DNA of 64,000 nt from Pedobacter sp. ok626. GTDB lineage: Bacteria; Bacteroidota; Bacteroidia; Sphingobacteriales; Sphingobacteriaceae. Where the stretch lies: assembly GCF_900100435.1 (NCBI RefSeq), contig NZ_FNEX01000016.1, positions 1 through 64,000 of the forward strand. The letters are read 5' to 3'. Positions 1 through 6,503 of this stretch are shown piece after piece. A program made the translations under genes and the position numbers. Position 1 is the stretch's first letter. Each line of letters opens with the position of its first letter. The notes beneath the pieces were generated by a model, which had not been told where the DNA came from, searched no databases, and saw only the letters and a program-made list of their open reading frames with translations.

Positions 1-303
1 TGTAAAATGATAGGTTTCAGATTGAGCGTCGAATGCTTGTCGCAAAGCCTTTTGTACATCGGTTCTAAAGCGATAAACCATGGTTCCATCATAAAAATCT
101 GTGATGACCTCGTATGCATCTCGCCGAAATTGTTCTGCCAGCGTACTGGCGATCCCAAATTGAGTTGCTGCTTTGTGTGTGTTTTTAGTTTGCTGTTTTT
201 TTGTCAACCTGGATTTGGCTGTAACCACTTGCATATTGCGATATTTCTTATAAACAGCAGGTCCTACTATGCCTGTCAGGAATTTTCCGTCGAATTTTGC
301 CAT
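1..303 (-). CDS. Conserved hypothetical protein, 5-prime part only
   Basis: An open frame on the minus strand starts with ATG at 301-303 and runs off the left edge, giving at least 101 residues that begin MAKFDGKFLTGIVGPAVYKK. The protein is basic and rich in Lys, Arg and Gln in its first 55 residues. The opening (a GxxGPxVxxxY pattern followed by basic residues) resembles small basic hypothetical proteins I have seen in Sphingobacteriaceae genomes, but I cannot name a family or function. The plus-strand frame over the same bases lacks such features and is taken as a shadow. The upstream DNA carries the ACTCCA/TGGAGT dyad and two TATACTTGGA repeats. The rest of the gene lies outside the window. 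Confidence 0.55.
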   Translation of the reverse strand, partial: MAKFDGKFLTGIVGPAVYKKYRNMQVVTAKSRLTKKQQTKNTHKAATQFGIASTLAEQFRRDAYEVITDFYDGTMVYRFRTDVQKALRQAFDAQSETYHFT

Positions 304-396
304 GATCTATAGTTTTTATAAATAAACAACTGATCTAAGATAATGTTCGGATTGCGTATTACAAAATTTCAAGTTAAAAAAAATTAAAAAGGGATC

Positions 397-459
397 ATAC
401 TCCATATTTTTATAGAAAAAGTTGGAGTATAGTTGCTGTATACTTGGACTATACTTGGA
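397..459. promoter_or_regulatory. Dyad and direct repeats upstream of the first gene
   Basis: ATACTCCA at 397-404 is repeated in inverted form as TGGAGTAT at 423-430. Just beyond, TATACTTGGA occurs twice at 439-448 and 450-459, an 11-bp period, which is one helical turn. The cluster lies about 95-155 bp upstream of the minus-strand gene that starts at 303. The same hexamers form a tight dyad at 1822-1836. This looks like a binding region for a regulator, but that is inference. Confidence 0.35.
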
Positions 460-548
460 GTTTTATACTACTCAGACCGGTCGCTTACTTATTTTTGTCT
501 TATCCGTATATGTTAGTAGAAGACTCTTTAGTTGATGTTTAAGAAGCG

Positions 549-1001
549 TTAATTGTTCTGGCGCTTAAGTTCTGGTATTGACCACTTCTCAATAATTGAT
601 TGCTGTTCGTAGAAATTACGTTCGAGCTTATCGTCAATTTTAAGAAGCTCAACGTAATGAGACCAACTCAATAAGTGAGAAGGCTTCTCACTTATTGGAT
701 ACTCTAAATACAAAAGTCTCATGTAAATCAGATTACTTCGGCTAAATCCCTTTCCATGAATGACACTTAAATCATCTGAAAGGTTGTTAATTAACGCCTT
801 ACCATAAGTTGCTCGTTCGGAACCACCCTGTTCAAATTCAACAATGTATTGGCCAATTTGCCAATAAGTATCAAGTAAACCGATATTCACCGCTCGAACG
901 GCTTGATACTGGCCGTCTGTATATCTAGTTGAAATTTTGCTTACAAGATCATTATAATCTCCGTCCTGAATTATCTTACTCATATGTTTAGCATTGGACA
1001 T
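549..1001 (-). pseudogene. Truncated DUF1016 (YhcG-type) nuclease-family protein
   Basis: The 150-residue product matches the N-terminal winged-helix part of DUF1016/YhcG proteins: a TYWQIGQYIVEFEQGG stretch, a GFSRSNLIYMRLLY stretch, and the LSWSHYVELLKI motif typical of the family. Full-length members are about 330-380 residues with a PDDEXK nuclease domain after this region. Here the frame stops right after SIPELKRQ. Reading one base over extends the family-like string briefly (RTINAS) before another stop, so a frameshift and loss of the nuclease half are likely. No nuclease residues remain. Family members are often linked to restriction or defence loci and mobile DNA. The stable N-terminal fragment might still fold, but I treat it as a remnant. 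Confidence 0.7.
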
Positions 1002-1063
1002 TAAAGTTCATTAAAATCTGAAACTAAAACATCATTGTCTTGAAGTTTATCAATTAAAATACA

Positions 1064-1290
1064 AAAAGCCTGAGATCTTTTGAGAGGGCACTGAAAAAGT
1101 CCAGTACGAAAACGGGGGAGTTCATAAATCATGAATTGCCCCGTTTTCTTTAAGCTGTAAGTAGTTCTCTTAACTAAAATTTCCTATAGCCGATTCTAAA
1201 GGCTTCAAATTCAGTTATTACATAGCTTTATTTTTCTCGTCTATTTTTAAGCCACTTTTTCAGTGCCCTCTCTTTTGATTTCAGGCTTTT
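1064..1290 (-). terminator. Terminator hairpin split by an insertion
   Basis: The arms AAAAGCCTGAGATC (1064-1077) and GATTTCAGGCTTTT (1277-1290) are inverted repeats with one mismatch. If the 187-bp element and one copy of the 8-bp duplication are removed, they form a compact hairpin with a TTTT loop. On the minus strand it is followed by TTTTTGT, the layout of a Rho-independent terminator. It lies just downstream, on the minus strand, of the tRNA-like 3-prime end at 1311-1337, so it may be that gene's original terminator. The insertion should have destroyed it. Confidence 0.6.
1084..1270. mobile_element. 187-bp MITE-like element with TIRs and 8-bp TSD
   Basis: The ends GAGGGCACTGAAAAAGT (1084-1100) and ACTTTTTCAGTGCCCTC (1254-1270) are perfect 17-bp inverted repeats. 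The octamer TCTTTTGA flanks the element directly on both sides (1076-1083 and 1271-1278), as expected for a target-site duplication. No transposase frame fits inside. An internal hairpin with arms GAAAACGGGG and CCCCGTTTTC lies near the left end. The element is therefore a non-autonomous miniature transposon or an internally deleted insertion sequence. An 8-bp duplication is known from several IS families; I cannot assign one from this sequence. Confidence 0.8.
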
Positions 1291-1310
1291 CCTTGGTTTT
1301 GATACCATCT

Positions 1311-1337
1311 TGGCGGAGAGTGGGGGAATTTCAAACC
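1311..1337 (-). other. Possible tRNA-Ser 3-prime remnant (att-like)
   Basis: On the minus strand the bases read GGTTTGAAATTCCCCCAC, then TCTCCGCCA. This resembles the T-arm and acceptor 3-prime half of a serine tRNA (canonical GGTTCGAATCCC...CTCCGCCA, discriminator G plus encoded CCA), with small changes in the T-loop. A terminator-type hairpin follows on the same strand. No D-arm or anticodon arm precedes it, so it is not a tRNA gene. Such tRNA 3-prime ends are typical attachment sites of integrated elements. The match is short and could be chance. Confidence 0.4.
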
Positions 1338-1365
1338 ATGTCAGGATGGTTGACTTCTGAGTACT

Positions 1366-1737
1366 TTAAACGTTCCTAAGGCTTCTATTTCGTTTGTTTT
1401 GCAGCTTTAAATAATTTCTGTTTGTCAAAATTACGGCTGTTAATGGTTCACAAGCAACGATATTAAATTCTGATTTTTCTCCGCTACCAAAGCTGTTGAT
1501 GTTTGTCGCGATGTCATTTTCAAAGAAGAACGCTGTGTTTTTCTTTACTCCGTCAATTTCATAATAACTTTTACAGTATCTCGAGTCAATATAAAATAAA
1601 GAATTACAGATGTGTCCTTCATGTCGTAAAAATTCATTCTTCTTATACTGTTTTTTTGATAATGCAGGTTGCAGCAATTCCCAACTTTCCTCAGAAAATA
1701 CGGTTAGCGAATGAATATATTTTAAAAGATTGGCCAT
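1366..1737 (-). pseudogene. Crp/Fnr-family regulator, frameshifted and truncated
   Basis: The 123-residue frame covers the start of a cyclic-nucleotide-binding-like domain (KKNEFLRHEGHICNSLFYID, then FENDIATNINSF), as in the many Bacteroidota Crp/Fnr regulators. Near the end the frame deteriorates. AVILTNRN should read AVIF/DK-like and needs one extra T. After QT a further shift is needed to reach EIEALGTFK in another frame. The C-terminal half of the sensor domain and the whole helix-turn-helix are missing; family members are about 190 residues. It is therefore a pseudogene with at least two frameshifts, and it cannot bind DNA. Its promoter side carries the ACTCCA/TGGAGT dyad at 1822-1836. 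Confidence 0.75.
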
Positions 1738-1821
1738 TTATAATCGGGGAAGAGAAAGGTAATTTATATAAATAATTGAGAGCAAGCAAATCAAGTACTT
1801 TTGATGTATGTTAGCGGAAGT

Positions 1822-1836
1822 ACTCCATAATGGAGT
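1822..1836. promoter_or_regulatory. ACTCCA-TAA-TGGAGT dyad
   Basis: A perfect six-base inverted repeat with a three-base centre lies between the Crp/Fnr pseudogene and the 96-residue gene, about 85 bp upstream of the pseudogene start. The half-site is the same as in the dyad at 397-430. It may be the operator of the lost regulator; inferred only. Confidence 0.3.
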
Positions 1837-1873
1837 GTAGGTTTTGTCCAAGCTTGCCCCAAAACTTTTCTGT

Positions 1874-2164
1874 TTACCCCTTAGGTGGCTGAATTTCCAG
1901 TTTCCTCTTTTCCGTATATATAAACGCCGCGTTTATAAAATCCACGAGTTGGGTGTAAAAGTATAGCATATCGGCATTTTCATCTCCCTCGGTAAATCCG
2001 ACTGAGTTATTCACCCATCCCTTATAGAGTTGCCAAGCTTTTTCCCTAATGCGATGGAGATCATTGTTACCCAAAAAGTCGACCATTGTACTTAAAGGGT
2101 TTTCTAATTCATAGTCTGATAAGTTTGTTGGCTGGTAATCCAGTTTTTTCATGATGTTTTCCAT
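1874..2164 (-). CDS. Small acidic hypothetical protein, 96 residues
   Basis: The frame opens MENIMKKLDYQPTNLSDYEL and ends IQPPKG. An internal Met at residue 5 is an alternative start. The protein looks soluble and mainly helical, with aromatic-rich helices (KAWQLYKGWVNNS, DMLYFYTQLVDFINAAFIYT) and no signal peptide or membrane segment. I do not recognise the family. It sits 41 bp downstream of the HEPN-type gene on the same strand, so the two may be co-transcribed. Its position between a pseudogene and that gene places it in the accessory patch. Confidence 0.6.
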   Translation of the reverse strand: MENIMKKLDYQPTNLSDYELENPLSTMVDFLGNNDLHRIREKAWQLYKGWVNNSVGFTEGDENADMLYFYTQLVDFINAAFIYTEKRKLEIQPPKG

Positions 2165-2205
2165 AATCTTATTTTTAAATCAGTATTGAATAGTAAAATT
2201 GGTTG

Positions 2206-3099
2206 CTAATTGGAGGCTGTGGCTGGATTAGCAAATTCGTTATATCGCATGGCTTGTTGTGTTAACTGCGTTATTTTCTCTTCACACATTACCTTAGCAA
2301 GTGCTACAAATTCCATAATCTTATTGTATAAAAGCCAGGAGTCATCTTCGGAAATGTTAAAAGTATCTTTGTATCTCGCTCCCGAATAACTTTTAAGTAA
2401 TACTTCAAAAAGTCTTTCGTCATCAGGGCTACCGGATAAGAACATTTTAATGGGGGCGTTTGAAAAGCAGGAGCAGAGGTGTAAAAGACGACGTAAATTA
2501 TGCATCTCTGCTCGATAGGCGAGGTGCACCCTGATCAGTGCAATACAGGTCTGTTCTACTGCCTGATGCAGCATAAATGCGCAAACATTGTGCTGTTCAG
2601 TAATGATGCACTCATGCGCTCCGGTTAAGAAGCCGTCTGCTAATGTCATTCTGTGGTCGAAATGTTTTCTTGCTTTTATAGCGGCTTCAGTTGGAATAAA
2701 ACGATTGGAAAAATCGAAAGTTGTCAGTCCATTATGACTATAAATCAATTTAGCGGTACTGCAAACCGTAATGAAAAAACGATTGTTGGCTATGATAGCT
2801 TCCTCAATGGCTTCTTTAGCATGACAGAGGATTGTAATTACACCCTGTTTGTAATTCCCATTTGTGAAATCTTGGACCTCATGATCAATTCGGGTATTGC
2901 TCTCGGTAACAAGTAGTAAGCAATAATTACAATGAAAGGTATCGGATTTTTCTTTAAAACAGCCCTCATCATCTTGGCTGTAAGCGTGTTTAAAAAAGCT
3001 AAAGATTTGAAGAGGCTTGAACTTTTGAACAAGCTGATGAATGAACTCTCTAAAGTAAATCGCGTGGTCTTCTGTTGGTGATAAGGTTTGTAGTTCCAT
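2206..3099 (-). CDS. HEPN-type domain protein, function unknown
   Basis: I chose ATG at 3097-3099 (MELQTLSPTEDH, 297 residues). A longer frame to 3177 adds a Cys/Phe-rich leader unlike a domain start. The N-terminal half has alternating strands and helices (YCLLLVTE, GVITILCHAKEAIEEA, RFFITVCST), which could be a degraded nucleotidyltransferase-like fold. The C-terminal half reads like a HEPN four-helix domain: a CAFMLHQAVEQTCIALI helix, then YRAEMHNLRRLL, then a long final helix. The usual RX4-6H ribonuclease motif is not clear; only R-x3-H is visible, so catalysis is uncertain. HEPN proteins often occur in toxin-antitoxin or RNA-processing systems. The only close partner is the 96-residue gene downstream. 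Confidence 0.6.
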   Translation of the reverse strand: MELQTLSPTEDHAIYFREFIHQLVQKFKPLQIFSFFKHAYSQDDEGCFKEKSDTFHCNYCLLLVTESNTRIDHEVQDFTNGNYKQGVITILCHAKEAIEEAIIANNRFFITVCSTAKLIYSHNGLTTFDFSNRFIPTEAAIKARKHFDHRMTLADGFLTGAHECIITEQHNVCAFMLHQAVEQTCIALIRVHLAYRAEMHNLRRLLHLCSCFSNAPIKMFLSGSPDDERLFEVLLKSYSGARYKDTFNISEDDSWLLYNKIMEFVALAKVMCEEKITQLTQQAMRYNEFANPATASN

Positions 3100-3549
3100 A
3101 TTGATCTCATTTAATTGGTTACAGTTTAAATGAGTCTCAAAGTAGCAGAAACAATAAATGTGGGATCTGCCAACCATGGTTACACAAAAGTTTCTGAGGC
3201 CTTAGGTCAACATGGATTTACAGCAGATCCCACATCTATGATGATGCGCAAATATAGCACATCTAAACATAGATATGGCATTACTCTGCTGTCCTGCGTT
3301 GACGGCCTCAGATTGTGTAACCGCAAGACTCTTAATAATATTTTGTTAGTGTTTTATTTCATATGTCTAATATAAGAATAAAACAACAAACTCAGTTATT
3401 CCAGGGTGAATTTATTTTCAATAATATCTTACTTATCTACTATATTAGTGAAATTTATTAATCCTACAGATAAACACTTCGGACTCTGGTTTAAAGACTT
3501 TTTGGGACATTAGTGTTTTTTTAGTATATTAAATCAAACGCAAAAACAA
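3100..3549. repeat. Intergenic region with two interleaved inverted repeats
   Basis: No gene is supported in this 450-bp stretch. Arm A, ATGTGGGATCTGC at 3158-3170, has a perfect 13-bp inverted copy at 3223-3235. Arm B, at 3178-3211, lies between them. Its inverted, gapped copy at 3298-3322 keeps the blocks GTTGAC, GGCCTCAGA and TTGTGTAACC but lacks 4 and 5 bases. The order A-B-A'-B' interleaves, so the two stems cannot nest and would form a pseudoknot or alternate folds in RNA. The right part (3330-3549) is AT-rich leader of the next gene. Confidence 0.6.
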
Positions 3550-3954
3550 ATGGATAAAATCATCGTCTTTCAAACTTTTTATAATCCAATAGAGGCTAAT
3601 ATTGTAAAATCCAGGTTAATGGATGCAGGAATACAATGCTTTCTTTCTGATGAGAATACAATTACCATCAATCCTTTGTATACCCAGGCTTTAGGAGGTG
3701 TTAAGCTGCACTTATTTGAAAGAGATGTTGAAGATGCAAAAAGTATTCTCAAGGACGAAAACGTTGAAATCGACTTAGAAGAGATAGAGGGGGCAGAGGT
3801 ATGCCCCAATTGTGGCTCTACCAATGTGGGTTATGTGCAAGCTACAAAAAAACGTTTTGGAATATTTACTGTAATTGTTTCAGTCCTGTTAGCCGTATAT
3901 CCTTTTCATGCAAAGAAAACCTACCACTGCTTTAACTGCGAACACGAATTTTAA
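3550..3954 (+). CDS. DUF2007 protein with C-terminal zinc ribbon
   Basis: The 134-residue product opens with a DUF2007 (putative signal-transducing) domain: IIVFQTFYNPIEANIVKSRL, then DAGIQCFLSDENT and GGVKLHLFERDVEDAKSIL. These lines match the ferredoxin-like fold of the family. A CPNC pair near residue 87 and a CFNC pair near residue 128 form a zinc-ribbon, and the segment between them is hydrophobic (FGIFTVIVSVLLAVYPF), so one membrane segment may separate the Cys pairs. The role is unknown. It stands alone, convergent with the aconitase gene, and shares the strong bidirectional terminator at 3977-4013. Confidence 0.8.
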   Translation: MDKIIVFQTFYNPIEANIVKSRLMDAGIQCFLSDENTITINPLYTQALGGVKLHLFERDVEDAKSILKDENVEIDLEEIEGAEVCPNCGSTNVGYVQATKKRFGIFTVIVSVLLAVYPFHAKKTYHCFNCEHEF

Positions 3955-3976
3955 ATTATAAAAGATAAATGTAAAA

Positions 3977-4013
3977 AAATAGGGGGTTTTACCATTGGTA
4001 AAACCCCCTATTT
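3977..4013. terminator. Bidirectional terminator
   Basis: A 17-bp perfect stem, beginning AAATAGGGGGTTTTACC, closes on a three-base loop (ATT). A-rich and T-rich sides let it serve both the DUF2007 gene on the plus strand and the aconitase gene on the minus strand. Confidence 0.9.
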
Positions 4014-4032
4014 AATTTATATCAATTGCTGA

Positions 4033-6309
4033 CTAAGCGTTTTTAGCTGCAGCTTCTCTGCGGATGATATTTAAAGCACCACCTGCTTTAAACCAATCGA
4101 TTTGCTGTGCATTGTAGCTATGATTAACAGCAATCTCTTCTTTAGAGCCATCAGCATGGTGTAATACCAAAGTTAATGGAACATCAGGAGTGAAAGTTGT
4201 TAAACCAACGATGTCAATTGTATCATCCTCAAGGATTTTATCGTAATCCTCTTTGTTGGCAAACGTTAAACCAAGCATACCTTGTTTTTTAAGGTTGGTT
4301 TCGTGGATACGGGCAAAAGATTTTACCAATACTGCACGAACACCTAAATGACGTGGCTCCATTGCTGCGTGCTCACGGCTTGAACCTTCACCATAGTTTT
4401 CATCACCAACTACGATAGAACCAATTCCTGCTGCTTTATAAGCACGTTGAGTTGCTGGTACTGGACCGTATTCGCCAGTCAGTTCATTCTTAACGTTGTC
4501 AGTTTTCTCATTGAAGTAGTTAACTGCACCGATTAACATATTGTTAGAGATATTGTCAAGGTGACCACGGAATTTCAACCATGGACCAGCCATAGAGATA
4601 TGATCCGTAGTACATTTGCCTTTTGCTTTGATCAGGAGTTTTAAGCCTTTAAGGTCTGTTCCTTCCCAAGGCGTAAATGGATCAAGTAATTGTAACCTGT
4701 GTGAAGTAGGAGATACGATTACATTTACACCATTACCATCTTCTGCTGGTTTCTGATAACCTGCATCTTCAACCGCATAACCGTTTAGAGGTAGTTCATC
4801 ACCTTTTGGTGGATCTAATTTAACCTGCTCACCTTTATTGTTAGTTAAGGTATCTGTTAATGGGTTAAAGCTCAAATCACCTGCAATAGCAATTGCTGCT
4901 ACAATTTCCGGAGAAGTTACAAAAGCATAGGTATTCGGGTTACCATCAGCACGTTTAGCAAAGTTTCTGTTAAACGAGTGAACGATAGTGTTTTTCTCTT
5001 GTTTTTCTGCACCTACTCTGTCCCACATACCGATACATGGTCCACAAGCATTTGTAAAGATCGTTGCATTCAAGTCTTCAAAAGTCTTCAATAAACCATC
5101 GCGGTTTGCAGTATAACGTACTTGTTCAGAACCAGGGTTGATACCAAAATCTGCTTTAGTCACTAAGCCTTTATCAATAGCTTGTTTAGCAATAGATGCT
5201 GCTCTTGATAAATCTTCGTATGATGAGTTGGTACAAGAACCAATTAAACCCCATTCTACTTTTAAAGGCCATCCGTTTGCAGTAGCTACTTCTTTCATTT
5301 TAGAAATAGGCGTAGCCAAATCTGGAGTGAAAGGACCGTTTATGTAAGGCTCAAGCTCAGAAAGGTTGATTTCAATTACCTGGTCAAAATATTTTTCTGG
5401 ATCAGCATAAACTTCTGCATCACCTGTTAAGTGTTCTTTTACCGCGTTTGCAGCATCAGCAATATCAGCTCTGTTGGTTGCACGTAAATAACGCTCCATG
5501 CTCTCATCGTAACCGAAAGTAGAAGTAGTTGCACCAATTTCAGCACCCATATTACAGATGGTACCTTTACCAGTACAGCTTAGGTTTTCTGCACCTTCGC
5601 CAAAATATTCAACAATTGCACCTGTACCACCTTTAACTGTTAGGATACCAGCAACTTTAAGGATCACATCTTTTGCAGAAGCCCATCCATTCAGTTTTCC
5701 AGTTAATTTAACACCAATTAGTTTAGGGAATTTAAGCTCCCATGGCAAGCCTGCCATTACATCACAGGCATCAGCACCGCCAACACCAATCGCAACCATA
5801 CCCAAACCACCTGCATTTACAGTGTGTGAGTCAGTACCGATCATCATACCACCTGGGAAAGCATAGTTTTCTAATACTACCTGGTGAATGATACCTGCAC
5901 CTGGTTTCCAGAAACCAATGCCGTATTTGTTAGAAACTGAAGCTAAAAAGTCAAAAACTTCTTTACTCTCTGTATTTGCTGCCGGTAAATCAATCTCGGC
6001 ACCAAACTTAGCTGTAATTAAGTGATCACAGTGAACTGTAGAAGGAACAGCTACCTGTGGTCTACCAGCTTGCATAAACTGCAATAAAGCCATTTGTGCA
6101 GTAGCATCTTGCATGGCCACACGGTCAGGAGCAAAATCTACATAATCAACACCTCTGTTGTAAGAAGTATTCGTGGTTCCCTCCCAAAGGTGGGTATAAA
6201 GTATTTTTTCTGAAAGTGTTAAAGGTCTGCCTACTAATTTACGAGCCGCCTCTACACGGGGGCCAAAGTTTGCATACACCTTTTTGATCATTTCTATATC
6301 AAAAGCCAT
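4033..6309 (-). CDS. Aconitate hydratase, mitochondrial type
   Basis: The 758-residue enzyme interconverts citrate and isocitrate in the TCA cycle. It has the 4Fe-4S ligands at C359 (GSCTNSS) and at C422/C425 (ACGPCIG). Substrate-binding strings are present, including GTDSHTVNAGGLG near residues 160-170 and the C-terminal swivel domain (GEGSSREHAAMEPRHLG). Length and motif spacing fit the mitochondrial-type aconitase of Bacteroidota rather than the 890-residue AcnA of enterobacteria. The next gene upstream on the same strand is a second aconitase of the AcnB type. A terminator (6436-6469) separates them and a 12-bp dyad (6347-6390) sits just upstream of this start, so it probably has its own promoter. 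Confidence 0.97.
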   Translation of the reverse strand: MAFDIEMIKKVYANFGPRVEAARKLVGRPLTLSEKILYTHLWEGTTNTSYNRGVDYVDFAPDRVAMQDATAQMALLQFMQAGRPQVAVPSTVHCDHLITAKFGAEIDLPAANTESKEVFDFLASVSNKYGIGFWKPGAGIIHQVVLENYAFPGGMMIGTDSHTVNAGGLGMVAIGVGGADACDVMAGLPWELKFPKLIGVKLTGKLNGWASAKDVILKVAGILTVKGGTGAIVEYFGEGAENLSCTGKGTICNMGAEIGATTSTFGYDESMERYLRATNRADIADAANAVKEHLTGDAEVYADPEKYFDQVIEINLSELEPYINGPFTPDLATPISKMKEVATANGWPLKVEWGLIGSCTNSSYEDLSRAASIAKQAIDKGLVTKADFGINPGSEQVRYTANRDGLLKTFEDLNATIFTNACGPCIGMWDRVGAEKQEKNTIVHSFNRNFAKRADGNPNTYAFVTSPEIVAAIAIAGDLSFNPLTDTLTNNKGEQVKLDPPKGDELPLNGYAVEDAGYQKPAEDGNGVNVIVSPTSHRLQLLDPFTPWEGTDLKGLKLLIKAKGKCTTDHISMAGPWLKFRGHLDNISNNMLIGAVNYFNEKTDNVKNELTGEYGPVPATQRAYKAAGIGSIVVGDENYGEGSSREHAAMEPRHLGVRAVLVKSFARIHETNLKKQGMLGLTFANKEDYDKILEDDTIDIVGLTTFTPDVPLTLVLHHADGSKEEIAVNHSYNAQQIDWFKAGGALNIIRREAAAKNA

Positions 6310-6346
6310 ATTTTTTAAAGATTACTGTCGGTAACAAAACAAACTA

Positions 6347-6390
6347 AATTAAACAATTTTTGACGGATTTTTTTTGAGAATTGTTTAATT
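6347..6390. promoter_or_regulatory. 12-bp inverted repeat upstream of aconitase
   Basis: AATTAAACAATT at 6347-6358 and AATTGTTTAATT at 6379-6390 are perfect inverted copies with a 20-base spacer, 38-81 bp upstream of the aconitase start. No T-run suggests a terminator, and the acnB terminator lies further off, so an operator or leader hairpin is more likely. Confidence 0.45.
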
Positions 6391-6435
6391 GTGTTATTTA
6401 AAACCATTCTATGCGCATTTTGGCATGCATAAATA

Positions 6436-6469
6436 AAGAGGGGTATCCGATACATTGGATACCCCTCTT
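6436..6469. terminator. Terminator of acnB
   Basis: A stem AAGAGGGGTATCC pairs with GGATACCCCTCTT around an 8-base loop, 35 bp after the acnB stop codon. It separates the two aconitase transcripts. The T-run is weak, so it may act mainly as an mRNA 3-prime end. Confidence 0.75.
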
Positions 6470-6503
6470 GGTATTATTAGCAAAATATGTGATTATTTGT
6501 TTC

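Noticed and set aside
2838..3110. 90-residue minus-strand frame inside the HEPN gene
   Set aside because: Another frame of the HEPN-type gene; no independent start signal.
3130..3375. 81-residue plus-strand frame over the interleaved repeats
   Set aside because: It spans the inverted repeats, has no domain pattern, and is best explained by the repeat structure.
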